Positions 1 to 8,524 of a stretch of DNA of 64,000 nucleotides are shown in pieces (within the stretch, counting starts at the first letter, position 1; every line of letters starts with the position of its first letter). Position numbers and translations under genes: made by a program. Location of the stretch: positions 1,860,001 to 1,924,000 of the forward strand of contig NZ_VFMM01000001.1 of NCBI RefSeq assembly GCF_006715085.1. Direction: 5' to 3'. Source of the stretch: Kribbella jejuensis (GTDB taxonomy: Bacteria > Actinomycetota > Actinomycetes > Propionibacteriales > Kribbellaceae). Below the pieces are notes generated by a model. That model was not told where the DNA came from, made no database searches, and worked only from the letters and a program-made list of their open reading frames with translations.

Positions 1-616
1 CAAGCCATTGGGCGACCAACAGGAACTCGGCCGCCGCGGCCGGCAGCAGCGCGAACGGCAGCACCAGGAGCCCGCGCCACGCCCCGAGCCGGACGAACGT
101 GATTCCGAGCAGCCAACCGGTGACCTCGTGCGACAGCACCAGCAGGAAGAACTCGGTGAACACCAGACCGGACTGCGACGGGTCGGTGAACAGGTGCGGG
201 TTGGTCAGCTTGTCGGTCCAGCCCTGCCATCCGTAGAACAAACGTTCCAACTGGTAGACCAGCACCCAGAGCAGCGCGGTCGCGGCCGCGGCGCCGGTCA
301 GGTAGATGCCTGCGGCAACCGAGAACATCTTGCGGGTGAGGCCTTGGGAGATCAGCAGCGAGAAGTACGCCGGCGTGATCGTGATGCCGATCGCGAGCGA
401 GAAGTACTTCGGGGACTGGGTTCCGTAGTCCCACGCGCTGCTCTGGACACCACCGGACAGCGACTGGATGATCAGGCCGCCGGCGAACAGCGCGACCACC
501 ATCACCGCCCAGTACCCGGCGAGCATCGGGCGCAGGCCAAGCATCATCGACCAGACCGCGAGCTTGAGCCGGTGCGTTGCGGTGACCCCACGCGGCAGTG
601 CAACCGCCGTACTCAT
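1..616 (-). CDS. ABC transporter permease (partial, C-terminus outside window)
   Basis: The first 205 codons of an integral membrane protein; the reading frame is still open at the window edge. It begins MSTAVALPRG and shows at least four hydrophobic stretches (roughly residues 32-52, 75-95, 105-127 and 165-190) separated by short polar loops, with no soluble domain. Its ATG overlaps the stop of the upstream ATPase gene by one base (TGATG), so the two are translationally coupled. Together with the GntR regulator further upstream this gives the GntR/ATPase/permease order of YtrA-type ABC exporters. The substrate cannot be read from the sequence; peptide or cell-envelope stress export is the usual guess for this family. 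Confidence 0.8.
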   Translation of the reverse strand, partial: MSTAVALPRGVTATHRLKLAVWSMMLGLRPMLAGYWAVMVVALFAGGLIIQSLSGGVQSSAWDYGTQSPKYFSLAIGITITPAYFSLLISQGLTRKMFSVAAGIYLTGAAAATALLWVLVYQLERLFYGWQGWTDKLTNPHLFTDPSQSGLVFTEFFLLVLSHEVTGWLLGITFVRLGAWRGLLVLPFALLPAAAAEFLLVAQWL

Positions 617-1512
617 CACTTCACCCCCGTGAGATGGACGAACAGGTCCTGCAGGCCGACCGGACCTACTTCGAGGCCCGCCGACGCGGCCTGAGCGAGC
701 AGGACCGGGTCGAGGTCGCCGAGGACCGTGGTGGACTTCGTACCGCCGAGGCGCTCCTCCGCGAGTACGGTGAAACCGGCGGTGAACTGGTCGACCGCTG
801 CGGCCGGTCCGACGATCGAGGCGCCGCGGCCGCGCAGTGCGTCCACCGCGGACTGCGTGACGAGCCGGCCCTTGTCGAGGATGACGACCTCCTCGAGCAT
901 CGTGCTGACCTCGCTCACCAGGTGGGTCGAGAGCACGATCGTGCGCGGCACCTCGGCGTAGTCGGCGAGCAGTACGTCGTAGAACAGGTGCCGCGACGGC
1001 ACGTCCATGCCGAGGTAGCTCTCGTCGAAGATCGTCAGCGGTGCGCGGCTGGCCAGGCCGACAATGACGCCGAGGGCGGACTTCTTACCGCGGGAGAGCT
1101 TCTGGATCTTCTTGTTCTGCGGGATCTCGAAGCGTTCGACGAGTTCGGCCGCCAGGTCGGCGTCCCAGTACGGGCGGAGCGCGGCGGCGAGGCGGAGCGC
1201 GTACCGCACCGGCACGCTGTCCGGTACGTCGCCGGACTCGCGGATCAGGCACACACGGCTGGTGACGACGGCGTTCTCGTACGGTTCCTGCGCCGGGCCG
1301 AGGTCGCCGCCCTCGATCAGTACTCGTCCTTCGTCCGGCCGCCGGAAGCCGGCGAGCGTGGCTGCCAGCGTGCTCTTCCCCGAGCCGTTGCGTCCGAGCA
1401 GGCCGTGAATCTTGCCGGGAGCGAGCCGCAGATCGAGACGATCCAACGCCGGCACCCCGGCGAACCGGACCGACAGGTTCTCGGTCCTGACAGTCAGGGC
1501 GGTGGTCATCAT
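616..1512 (-). CDS. ABC transporter ATP-binding protein
   Basis: Cytoplasmic ATPase subunit of 298 residues. Walker A is GRNGSGKST at about residues 40-48, the signature region is the slightly atypical LSRGKKS near residue 140, and Walker B is LTIFDES near residue 160 with a following His switch (LSTHLVSE). The usual Q-loop glutamine is not obvious: the corresponding segment reads LIRESGDVP, which is odd compared with the other ATPase in this window. The start codon overlaps the GntR stop by four bases (ATGA) and the stop overlaps the permease start, so regulator, ATPase and permease form one operon. The last 60 residues are a divergent C-terminal extension typical of the YtrB/BcrA-like group. 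Confidence 0.9.
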   Translation of the reverse strand: MMTTALTVRTENLSVRFAGVPALDRLDLRLAPGKIHGLLGRNGSGKSTLAATLAGFRRPDEGRVLIEGGDLGPAQEPYENAVVTSRVCLIRESGDVPDSVPVRYALRLAAALRPYWDADLAAELVERFEIPQNKKIQKLSRGKKSALGVIVGLASRAPLTIFDESYLGMDVPSRHLFYDVLLADYAEVPRTIVLSTHLVSEVSTMLEEVVILDKGRLVTQSAVDALRGRGASIVGPAAAVDQFTAGFTVLAEERLGGTKSTTVLGDLDPVLLAQAASAGLEVGPVGLQDLFVHLTGVK

Positions 1513-1868
1513 GCTTCTCCGTAGCTACGGATGTGGTCGAGGATGTCGGTGAGGGGGATGCCGATCGCTTTCGCCTCGCGGACCATCGGGTCGACGACGT
1601 CGGCGAAGAACGAGTCCCGGCGGGCGGTGCGGAGCAGGTCGCCCGCGTTCGGGGCGACGAACATGCCGATCCCGCGCTTCTTGTAGAGGATCCCGTCGTC
1701 GACCAGCTGCGCGAATCCCTTGGCCGCGGTGGCCGGATTGATCCGGTAGAAGGCGGCGTACTGGTTGGTCGACATCACTTGCTCGTCCGATGTCAGCGCC
1801 CCGCTGACGATGTCGTTCTTGATCTGCTCGGCGATCTGCAGATAGATCGGACTCCGGTCGTCGAACAT
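1509..1868 (-). CDS. GntR-family regulator, YtrA type
   Basis: A 119-residue one-domain regulator. The N-terminal winged helix (SPIYLQIAEQIKNDIVSGAL, then a recognition helix around NPATAAKGFAQL) is that of the short YtrA subgroup of GntR proteins, which lack a large effector domain. The frame is open further upstream, but the ATG at 1868 is chosen because it follows an AGGAAGGGGG ribosome-binding site at good spacing and begins MFDDRSP as expected for the family. It heads the ABC operon and probably represses it; the ligand is unknown. Confidence 0.88.
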   Translation of the reverse strand: MFDDRSPIYLQIAEQIKNDIVSGALTSDEQVMSTNQYAAFYRINPATAAKGFAQLVDDGILYKKRGIGMFVAPNAGDLLRTARRDSFFADVVDPMVREAKAIGIPLTDILDHIRSYGEA

Positions 1869-1924
1869 GCCACCCCCTTCCTCGGTTCTTCGGTTGAGCA
1901 ACGAACCGTAGCACCGGCGCAGGG

Positions 1925-2539
1925 TCAATACTGATGCTGCTGGAGAGACTTCTTCAGTGCTGGTACCGCGGGGCCGACGCGGACCGCCAGCTGCGCGAGG
2001 CGATCCTTGTGGCGGGCGCGTTGCTCCTTGGTGAGGACCGTTCGGAGGTCTGCGGTTGCCGCGAGTACGACGACGGACGCGTCGCGGAGGTCTACGCGGG
2101 AGACGACCCGCGACGGCCTGAGGGTGTCGCGTGCGCTTTGCAGGAGCTGGCGCCGTACGAGCGGGTGCCGGAGCGTGATCCGATCGGCCGGGAAGATACC
2201 GAGCACCCGGCGCGGCTCGACCTTGATCAGGTGATCGCGCTCCAACTGGTCGCGTACCCGCCGTACCGTCGCCCCACCCCGCCGATCAATCCAGTACCGC
2301 CACCGCCGCGGCCCCACCGCCCGCAACTCCTCCAGCACATCCGCCACCAGCGGATCCCCCGGCACCACTCCGTCGACGACCCGGGCTCGCCTACCATCGT
2401 CGACGACATTCCCACTCAGCTGCAGCTCCACCAACACCGCGGCCCGCAACACCTTCCCCAACTTCCCCCGCCCCGTCAGCCTTCCCCGCTCCGGATCGTA
2501 AGCGAGCAGAAAAAGCCGCGCACCCAACGCCTCCGGCAC
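1925..2539 (-). CDS. GOLPH3/GPP34-family phosphoprotein-like protein
   Basis: About 204 residues matching the bacterial GPP34 (Golgi phosphoprotein 3-like) family: an N-terminal LFLLAYDPERGRL segment, the LRAAVLVEL helix, a VLEEL helix and the DQLERDHLIKVEP helix are family hallmarks. In eukaryotes these proteins bind PI4P; the role in actinomycetes is unknown. The reading frame stays open for another 150 codons upstream, but that extension is Gly/Arg/Trp-rich repeat translation with no resemblance to the family. I place the start at the GTG at 2539, just before the conserved N-terminus; a TTG 12 bases further in is an alternative. It ends 57 bases from the GntR start. Confidence 0.72.
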   Translation of the reverse strand: MPEALGARLFLLAYDPERGRLTGRGKLGKVLRAAVLVELQLSGNVVDDGRRARVVDGVVPGDPLVADVLEELRAVGPRRWRYWIDRRGGATVRRVRDQLERDHLIKVEPRRVLGIFPADRITLRHPLVRRQLLQSARDTLRPSRVVSRVDLRDASVVVLAATADLRTVLTKEQRARHKDRLAQLAVRVGPAVPALKKSLQQHQY

Positions 2540-3208
2540 CCTCCCCTTGCCAAGCGCAACAACCCGCCCACTCCGCGATCCCCCAGCGCGCCCACCGCCA
2601 AACGCAACACTCTGCCCGTCCCGCGTCCCCCCGCCCGTCCGTCCTACGCCCCGACCGTTGCCACGCGCAACGCCCTGCCCCTCCCGCATCCCCTCGCCCG
2701 ACCGCCCTACACCACTCCACCCGTTGCCAAGCGCAACAATCCGCCACCTCCGTGACCGTGCCGTGCCGCCCCGCCCACTCCCACCCCAACCGGTCCCCCC
2801 ACCACCAACCCCAGCCGGCCCAGCAGGCAACCGCGCCCCACGCCGCCCAACCCCCGCCGCCTCAGTCGTCCTTCTACTCATCGTCTTCCTCCTCAAGCAC
2901 CCCACCAACACCACTCGCCTGCACCACTCGCCTGCACCACTCGCCCGCACCACTCGCCCGCACCACTCGCCCGCACCACCCGCCCGCACCACCCGCCCGC
3001 CCGCCCCCCCCCCCCCAACACGGCCCCACCTGCACTACCCGCCCGACGCCGCCCGCCAGCCCCACCAACACCACCCGCCTGTACCACCTGCCGCGCCACC
3101 AACCGCCCCATCCCACCCGACGCCGCCGATCCATCGAGGAGCCAAACACCTCAGCCCCAGACCGGCGGCTCCTGCCCCCGGCGCGCTCTCGCCGGTGCCG
3201 GGGTCCTC
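2540..3208. other. Long low-complexity C-rich spacer without a convincing gene
   Basis: All long frames here translate to Pro/Arg/His- or Gly/Arg/Trp-rich low complexity. Four degenerate copies of a GTTGCGC-TGGCAA-like word (reverse strand) occur near 2551, 2600, 2655 and 2723; they are followed by 13-bp tandem repeats and a run of 13 cytosines at 3004-3016. I see no plausible start with a ribosome-binding site and no protein family. Confidence 0.6.
2911..3000. repeat. 13-bp tandem repeat, about 7 copies
   Basis: Seven near-perfect head-to-tail copies of CCACTCGCCYGCA, the last two changed to CCACCCGCCCGCA and the last one short by a base. The 13-bp period is not a multiple of three, so the array cannot encode a stable peptide repeat and argues that the open frames across it are chance. 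More degenerate copies continue to about 3110, after a run of 13 C at 3004-3016 that is likely to be slippage-prone. Confidence 0.9.
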
Positions 3209-3418
3209 CTACTCGTCGTCTTGCTCCTTGGGTGGGCGGCCCGGGCGGCGTTGTTTGGTTACGCCCATCGGGAGACGGCCCGCTTCTGACAGGGCTCGGC
3301 GAAGGAGGTACTCGATCTGGGCGTTGGTGCTGCGCAGGTCGTCGTTCGCCCAGCGGGCGAGGGCGTCGTGCACCGCGGGATCCAGCCGGAGCAGGATCTT
3401 CTTCCGTTCGACAGCCAC
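3209..3418 (-). CDS. Ribbon-helix-helix (Arc-like) DNA-binding protein
   Basis: A 69-residue basic protein. Residues about 5-45 form an RHH fold: a short beta strand KKILLRLD, helix VHDALARWANDDL, a turn, and helix NAQIEYLLRRAL. The tail (RRPGRPPKEQ) is AT-hook-like. The start is a GTG at 3418. It lies 10 bases behind the SPFH gene and is surely co-transcribed with it. RHH dimers bind short palindromes; the perfect 10-bp palindrome in front of the SPFH gene is a natural candidate for autoregulation (inference). Confidence 0.85.
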   Translation of the reverse strand: MAVERKKILLRLDPAVHDALARWANDDLRSTNAQIEYLLRRALSEAGRLPMGVTKQRRPGRPPKEQDDE

Positions 3419-3428
3419 GGCGGATCGC

Positions 3429-4325
3429 TTACTGGTAGAGCGATCCGGTGTTGACGACCGGCTGCGCGTCCCGGTCGCCGCACAGCACCACCATCAGGTT
3501 GCTGACCATGGTCGCCTTGCGTTCCTCGTCGAGCTCGACCACCTGGTGCTCGGACAGCCGGTCCAGCGCCAACTCGACCATCCCCACGGCACCTTCGACG
3601 ATCCGCTGCCGCGCCGCGACGACCGCACCGGCCTGCTGACGGCGCAGCATCGCCTGGGCGATCTCCGGCGCGTACGCCAGATGCGTGATCCGCGACTCGA
3701 TCACCCGTACGCCGGCCGCGTGTACCCGGGCGCCGATCTCCGCGGACAGCTTCTCGGTGATCTCGTCGGTACTGTCCCGCAGCGACAACACCTCCTCCTC
3801 GGAGTGCACGTCGTACGGGTAGCTGTTGGCGATGTGCCGGACCGCGGTCTCGGTCTGGATCGCCACGAACTCGACGAAGTCGTCCACCTCGAACATCGCC
3901 TGCGCGGTGTCCTCCACCTGCCACACCACCACCGCGGCGATCTCGATCGGGTTGCCGTCGGCATCGTTGACCTTGGCAACGGCGGTCTCGTGGTTGCGGA
4001 TCCGGGTGGACACCTCACGCCGGGTCGCGATCGGCACCACCCAGCGCAGCCCGGTGGTCCGCACGGTTCCTGCGTACTGCCCGAGCAGTTGCAACACCCG
4101 AGCCCGCCCCGGCGACACCGCAGTCAACCCGGCCGCAACAATCACCGCCGCGAGAACGATCAGAACCCCGAGCCCGACGACCCACCCGTTCCCGTCGCTC
4201 ACCACAAACACCACGACGGCAAGCACCCCCAACACCAGCACCAGACCCGCGAACGGCCACCCGTTCAGCTCCCACCCACCCCGCTCACTAACCTTCGGCG
4301 CCGGCATCTCCACAACATCCGCCAT
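3429..4325 (-). CDS. SPFH/band 7 domain membrane protein
   Basis: A 298-residue stomatin-like protein. Two hydrophobic segments (about residues 24-42 and 48-68) precede the SPFH domain, which runs from [18 protein letters not shown] to the helical region ending about residue 270. Internal landmarks are the band-7 core strand [11 protein letters not shown] and the long helix [20 protein letters not shown]. Such proteins form large membrane-anchored oligomers that organise microdomains. The ATG at 4325 is preferred to the adjacent GTG at 4328 because GAGGAG sits six bases upstream of it. It is first in an operon with the RHH gene. Confidence 0.9.
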   Translation of the reverse strand: MADVVEMPAPKVSERGGWELNGWPFAGLVLVLGVLAVVVFVVSDGNGWVVGLGVLIVLAAVIVAAGLTAVSPGRARVLQLLGQYAGTVRTTGLRWVVPIATRREVSTRIRNHETAVAKVNDADGNPIEIAAVVVWQVEDTAQAMFEVDDFVEFVAIQTETAVRHIANSYPYDVHSEEEVLSLRDSTDEITEKLSAEIGARVHAAGVRVIESRITHLAYAPEIAQAMLRRQQAGAVVAARQRIVEGAVGMVELALDRLSEHQVVELDEERKATMVSNLMVVLCGDRDAQPVVNTGSLYQ

Positions 4326-4360
4326 CACAAACTCCTCTCGAATATCTACAAGCTACCAAA

Positions 4361-4370
4361 GTGATATCAC
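4361..4370. promoter_or_regulatory. Palindromic candidate operator upstream of SPFH-RHH operon
   Basis: GTGATATCAC is a perfect 10-bp palindrome located 36 bases before the SPFH start codon, within an AT-rich stretch that stands out from the surrounding GC. A short palindrome like this is the usual target size for an RHH dimer. Binding by the co-encoded RHH protein is inference. Confidence 0.45.
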
Positions 4371-4838
4371 ATTAATCAAGCCCCGTCCCCTGCCCCGGGT
4401 CGGACGTGCCCACACGTAGGCGGTCGGCAGGCACCCCACGAGGCAGGACACAAGGTCGTACGACCTGCGAGGGCCGCGCGGAGGTCGCCCCGCGCTGCGC
4501 GGCACCCGGAGCCGCCCCCGCGAGTTACGGCAAATACCCGAGGTCCATCCCCTGCCGAATGCGCGCGGACCGCGGGGCGCCCTGGGGTGTGCGACCTTGT
4601 GCCCTGCCTCGGGGTGTGCGGGGTGCGGCGGTGCGAGGGGTCGGCGGGCGCGAGGGGTGCGCGGGTGCGAGAGGTGCCCGCGGCGCGGGTGCCCGGGGCG
4701 CGGGTGCAAGGGGTGCGCGGAGTGCGCGGAGTGCGAGGAGGTGCGAGGGGTGCCCGGGGCGCGGGGGTGCGAGGAGCGCGGGTGCGAGGGGTGCGTGCGG
4801 AATGCGCAAAGGCCCGGGTCGGGTGGGGGGTGGGGTGG
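4371..4838. repeat. G-rich degenerate repeats in a gene-free stretch
   Basis: From about 4617 to 4800 the plus strand is built from degenerate copies of GGTGCGAGG / GGTGCGCGG / GGCGCGGGT words with no fixed period. Open frames across it are Arg/Gly/Ala/Cys low complexity and are rejected as genes. The flanking part (4371-4616) shows nothing recognisable. Several G-runs could form quadruplexes on the plus strand. Confidence 0.6.
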
Positions 4839-5579
4839 TTATGGGAGGGGGGTGGAGAGGGCTTCTAGGTGGGATTGCCAGGTGGGGGAGGGGGAGTTGG
4901 GGAGGGGGTCGATGGGGGACGGGCCCCAGGCGTGGATGGGGCGGATGCCGTGGAGGGCGTTGAGGAGCCAGGCCTCGTCGGTGGCTTGGAGGGCTTCGGG
5001 GGTGATGGGGTGTTCGGAGACCTTGACGCCTTGGGATTCTGCGATCTGGCGGAGGAGGGCGGCGGTGACGGACGGGAGGATCGGGCGGTCGGATGGTGGG
5101 AAGCAGAGGGTGTCGCCCTCCCACCAGGCGATCGCGGAGTACGCCGCTTCGAGCACCGTGCCGTCGCTGTCGAGCAGCAGGATCTCGTCCGCGCGATGCG
5201 GTGCGTTCTCTCGCAGCTTCCCGAGCAACTCCAGATCAGGCCCCTTCACCCGCGGCGCGGTCCGCGGATCCGGCCCGTCGTACACGGCGACCCGCACCCG
5301 CCCACCAACCGGCGGCGCAGGCCGCAACTGCACCGCCAACTCGTCGGCCGCGGTAGCCGACGGGGCGTCGACGGCGGGGGTGGGGTTGGGGGTGTGGAGT
5401 TCGAAGCGGGGGAACCAGCGGCCGACGGTGGGGAGGCGGGTTATTTGGTCGTCCCAGAATTGGTCGGCGGAGACTCCGGCGGCGGCGCAGGAGGCGAGGA
5501 AGCGGGCTCGGTGTAGGGCCAGGCCGCGGGTCTTGCCGTTGGCTACCAGGAAGGAGTCGGCTACCAATAGGTCAGTCAC
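4839..5579 (-). CDS. pabC: 4-amino-4-deoxychorismate lyase-like class IV aminotransferase
   Basis: About 246 residues of the fold-type IV PLP enzyme family, which makes p-aminobenzoate and pyruvate from aminodeoxychorismate. A lysine in PRVKGPDLELL occupies the place of the PLP Schiff-base lysine, followed by the family block ADEILLLDSDGTVLEAAYSA (the usual EG-SN motif is altered to EA-SA). The GTG at 5579 is chosen because it overlaps the end of pabB by eight bases, giving an operon; the open frame continues further but is inside pabB. The context with a PIKGT-type PabB makes folate synthesis the likely pathway, although other class IV aminotransferases look similar. Confidence 0.78.
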   Translation of the reverse strand: MTDLLVADSFLVANGKTRGLALHRARFLASCAAAGVSADQFWDDQITRLPTVGRWFPRFELHTPNPTPAVDAPSATAADELAVQLRPAPPVGGRVRVAVYDGPDPRTAPRVKGPDLELLGKLRENAPHRADEILLLDSDGTVLEAAYSAIAWWEGDTLCFPPSDRPILPSVTAALLRQIAESQGVKVSEHPITPEALQATDEAWLLNALHGIRPIHAWGPSPIDPLPNSPSPTWQSHLEALSTPLP

Positions 5580-6939
5580 TTGTGCCGGCCTTTCCGCCCA
5601 GGGTGGCTGTTGCCTTGAGCACCATTTCTTCGTATTCGGCGACCGGGTCGGAGTCGAGCACGATCGCACCGCCGGCGCCGATCACCGTCGCGTCCGGGGT
5701 GAGGACCGCCGTTCGGATCACCACGCTCAAGTCGGCCCGCCCGTCCACAGTCAGGTAGCCGAGCGCCCCGGAGTACACCCCGCGGGCGCTCGATTCGAGT
5801 TCGTCGATGATCTGCATGGTGCGGATCTTCGGTGCCCCGGTCATCGACCCCGGCGGGAAGCACGCGCGTACGGCGTCGACGGCCGTCACCCCGTCACGCA
5901 GCCGGCCTCGTACTGTCGTCACCAGCTGGTGCACCGTCCGGTAGCTCTCGACCTGCATCAGCTGCGGCACGTTCACGGTCCCCGGCTGGCTGACCCGACC
6001 GAGGTCGTTGCGGATCAGATCGACGATCATCAGGTTCTCGGCGCGGGTCTTGTCGTCCTCGGCGAGCGCCTTCGCGGCCAGCTGGTCCTGCACCGGGTCG
6101 GGGTCGCGCGGCGCGGTGCCCTTGATCGGGCGGCACTCGGCCCACCCGTCGGCGTCGACGGTCAGGAACCGTTCCGGCGACGAGCTCGCCACCGCAAGGT
6201 CGCCGTACCGCAGGAAGGCTGCGTACGGCGCCGGGTTCGCGGACCGTTGCCAGCGGAAGAACTCGAACGGATCCGGTACGGCGGGCAGCCGGACCCGGTT
6301 CGTGAGGTTGACCTCGTACGTCTGCCCCGCCTCGAGCTCGGCCAGCACCCGCGCGATCCCGGCGAGGTACGTCGTACGGTCCTGCTCGAGATGTGACTCC
6401 AGGTCGAGCCGCGCGATCGCGGGCGGGTCGACCCAGCTCATCCACCAGTCCGCCGCGGCCGCCTCGGCACGGTCCAGCCACTCCTCCTCCGCATCGAGAC
6501 CGGCGTCGAGCGCGACCAGGTAGGTGCGGTCGTGGTCGTGATCGATGACGACGAACCGGTTCGCCCAGATCCACAACGCGTCCGGCGTCGCCGCCTGATG
6601 CGCGGCCACACCCCCGGTGAGGGCCTTCAGTTCGTACCCGAAGTACCCGACGTACCCACCGCAGAACAGGCCCGCAAGCTCGATCGGCGGCTCCCCGGAA
6701 ACTGAAGCAAGCAGCTCGTTCAGCTCCGCGAAGACGTCACCGTCGGCGACGTCCCGGGTAATGACGTCGGCACCGACGGACGTACCGAGAACCGAAACAC
6801 GACGTGGCACCCGATCCGTGAGGCTGCCGTCGAGCCAGTAAGCGACAGGTTCAGCGGCCAGCAGCTCGCGGTAGACCGTCTCACCGTCGAGCGCCCGGTC
6901 AAGCGTCCGGACAGACCAGCGCAGCGCACTCACAGGCAC
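5572..6939 (-). CDS. pabB: Aminodeoxychorismate synthase component I
   Basis: A 455-residue chorismate-utilising enzyme. The C-terminal two thirds carry the family signature: CRPIKGTAPR near residue 290, AENLMIVDLIRNDLGRV, the GSMTGAPKIRTMQII block and the GAGGAIVLDSDP block. PIKGT, with lysine, is the aminodeoxychorismate synthase version; anthranilate synthase has PIAGT. The N-terminal part (GGYVGYFGYELK) is the usual regulatory-type domain. The glutamine amidotransferase partner is not in the window. It overlaps pabC by eight bases and together they convert chorismate to p-aminobenzoate for folate. Confidence 0.9.
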   Translation of the reverse strand: MPVSALRWSVRTLDRALDGETVYRELLAAEPVAYWLDGSLTDRVPRRVSVLGTSVGADVITRDVADGDVFAELNELLASVSGEPPIELAGLFCGGYVGYFGYELKALTGGVAAHQAATPDALWIWANRFVVIDHDHDRTYLVALDAGLDAEEEWLDRAEAAAADWWMSWVDPPAIARLDLESHLEQDRTTYLAGIARVLAELEAGQTYEVNLTNRVRLPAVPDPFEFFRWQRSANPAPYAAFLRYGDLAVASSSPERFLTVDADGWAECRPIKGTAPRDPDPVQDQLAAKALAEDDKTRAENLMIVDLIRNDLGRVSQPGTVNVPQLMQVESYRTVHQLVTTVRGRLRDGVTAVDAVRACFPPGSMTGAPKIRTMQIIDELESSARGVYSGALGYLTVDGRADLSVVIRTAVLTPDATVIGAGGAIVLDSDPVAEYEEMVLKATATLGGKAGTSD

Positions 6940-6950
6940 ACGTTACCGAG

Positions 6951-7727
6951 TCAGACTGTCAGCGCCACCTTGGTTCGCATCGCGGTGATCCGCCGGATCG
7001 GGATCGCCACCTCGAGGCCGTCCTTGGACTCGGCCCGGTCCGCGAGCCAGGCCGCCGCGGTGTCCCGCCGTACGTCGGGCGTACCGGGCAGATAGAGCGC
7101 GTTGACGAGCCGGACCGCGTCGTCGCGGCTGCGGATCATGTACACGTACCGCTCGCGCTGGCTCTCCAGCACGTCGAACCCGGCGTGCTTGAGCTGATCC
7201 TTCAACTCGGTGATCTCGCCGCCGGCCGGGAACTGTGGCGTCGAGCGCAGCCGCGTGGTCAGACCGCTCAGCGTGCGGATGTCACCGCGCCGCAGCGGCC
7301 GGACGGCGGGCACGATCGCGGCCAGTACGCCGCCGCGCCGCAACACCCGCGCCGCCTCGTGGAGCACGTCCGGCAACGGCTGCAGCACCATCAGCCCCAT
7401 CGAACACGTGACGACGTCGAAGACCTCGTTCGCGAACGGCAGGTGCAGCGCGTCCGCCTGCACCTTCGGACCGGGTGCGCCCGTGAGCTGGGCCGCGTTG
7501 TTGTCCACCCCGACCACCCAGCGCCCGTACAGCTCGCGCGCGACCGGCCCGTTCCCGCAGGCCAGGTCGAGGATCCGGCGGGCTTCACCGGAGACCGCCC
7601 GGACCAGCCACCGGTACGGCGTGTGATCGCCCGCCACCGCGCGGGACAGCAACGCCTCGGTGCTTCCGGGTGCGGCGGTATGGAACTGCCGCAGGTACTG
7701 CGGCCAATCGACAGGATTCTCAGACAT
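6951..7727 (-). CDS. SAM-dependent methyltransferase
   Basis: A 258-residue class I methyltransferase with motif I ILDLACGNGPVA (about residues 52-63), an acidic residue in VVGVDNN, and the downstream DALHLPF and VLRRGGVLAAIVP strands. It belongs to the Methyltransf_11/UbiE-like group, whose substrates cannot be told from sequence. It ends 11 bases from the pabB start on the same strand and may share its transcript. A 9-bp inverted repeat lies 25 bases ahead of its start. Confidence 0.82.
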   Translation of the reverse strand: MSENPVDWPQYLRQFHTAAPGSTEALLSRAVAGDHTPYRWLVRAVSGEARRILDLACGNGPVARELYGRWVVGVDNNAAQLTGAPGPKVQADALHLPFANEVFDVVTCSMGLMVLQPLPDVLHEAARVLRRGGVLAAIVPAVRPLRRGDIRTLSGLTTRLRSTPQFPAGGEITELKDQLKHAGFDVLESQRERYVYMIRSRDDAVRLVNALYLPGTPDVRRDTAAAWLADRAESKDGLEVAIPIRRITAMRTKVALTV

Positions 7728-7751
7728 CGGGGCCCGACGCTACCGGCAGGA

Positions 7752-7774
7752 CACCCGATGTACCGCATCGGGTG
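7752..7774. promoter_or_regulatory. 9-bp inverted repeat upstream of methyltransferase
   Basis: CACCCGATG and CATCGGGTG are perfect inverted repeats separated by five bases, lying between ideR and the methyltransferase gene. Without a following T-run it may be an operator or a weak terminator for ideR; the two readings cannot be separated by eye. Confidence 0.4.
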
Positions 7775-7800
7775 CGCTGCGTTAACAGAGAGTTGAAATA

Positions 7801-8505
7801 TCAGACTCGGCTGACAAAGATGTGGCCGGCGGTCTCGTCGCTGATCACGCCGCCGGCTTCGCGGCTGCCGACCAGGACACCTTCGGCGTCCAGGGTCGAG
7901 TCCACCTCGCGACCGGGCAGGGCCCCGGCCTTCCGCAGTACCGCCATCGCGCCGTCGTCGGTCTGCACCGGCTCGGCGATCCGGCGGACCAGCACCCGCA
8001 CGCTCTCGCCGGTCGCCTGGTCGAGCACCTGGTCCAGCGGCTCGACCCCGATCCGGAAGTCTCCGATCGCGCTGGCCTGGCTGCTGGTCTGCAGCTCCTC
8101 CAGGCCCGGGATCGGGTTCCCGTACGGCGACTCGGTCGGGTTGCCGAGCAGCTGCAGCAGCCGCAGCTCGACCGCGTCGCTCATCACGTGCTCCCAGCGG
8201 CACGCCTCGGCGTGCACGTCCTCCCACTCGAGCCCGATCACGTCGACGAGCAGCCGCTCGGCCAGCCGGTGCTTGCGCATCACCCGGACCGCCTGCTTGC
8301 GACCGACGTCGGTGAGCTCCAGGTGGCGGTCGCCCTCCACCTTGATCAGACCGTCGCGTTCCATCCGCGCGACCGTCTGACTGACCGTCGGACCGGACTG
8401 GTGCAACCGCTCGGCGATCCGTGCCCGCAGCGGCACGATGCCTTCTTCTTCCAGTTCGTAGACGGTCCGCAGGTACATCTCGGTGGTATCGATCAGGTCG
8501 CTCAC
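7801..8505 (-). CDS. ideR: Iron-dependent transcriptional repressor IdeR/DtxR
   Basis: About 234 residues, near-identical in pattern to mycobacterial IdeR and Streptomyces DmdR1. The winged helix includes LRARIAERLHQSGPTVSQTV and the metal-binding/dimer region has HRLAERLLVDVIGL, VHAEACRWEHVMSD (Cys, Glu and His metal ligands) and GNPIPGLEEL. A C-terminal SH3-like domain follows. It represses iron uptake genes when Fe(II)-loaded. The GTG at 8505 is chosen since family members begin right at (M)SDLIDTTEMYLR; an upstream GTG at 8520 is possible. An IdeR-box-like site lies in its promoter, and two further boxes precede efeUOB at 59.7 kb. Confidence 0.93.
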   Translation of the reverse strand: MSDLIDTTEMYLRTVYELEEEGIVPLRARIAERLHQSGPTVSQTVARMERDGLIKVEGDRHLELTDVGRKQAVRVMRKHRLAERLLVDVIGLEWEDVHAEACRWEHVMSDAVELRLLQLLGNPTESPYGNPIPGLEELQTSSQASAIGDFRIGVEPLDQVLDQATGESVRVLVRRIAEPVQTDDGAMAVLRKAGALPGREVDSTLDAEGVLVGSREAGGVISDETAGHIFVSRV

Positions 8506-8524
8506 GACAACCATTCTCACCTAT

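Noticed and set aside
2540..2992. N-terminal extension of the GPP34-like frame (about 150 codons)
   Set aside because: It translates tandem repeats with a 13-bp period and Gly/Arg/Trp low complexity; the family begins just after it.
2911..3000. CRISPR-like repeats
   Set aside because: 13-bp contiguous tandem units without spacers.
4839..5579. Branched-chain or D-amino-acid aminotransferase
   Set aside because: Overlap with a PIKGT-type PabB makes ADC lyase the better call, although the EA-SA motif is divergent.
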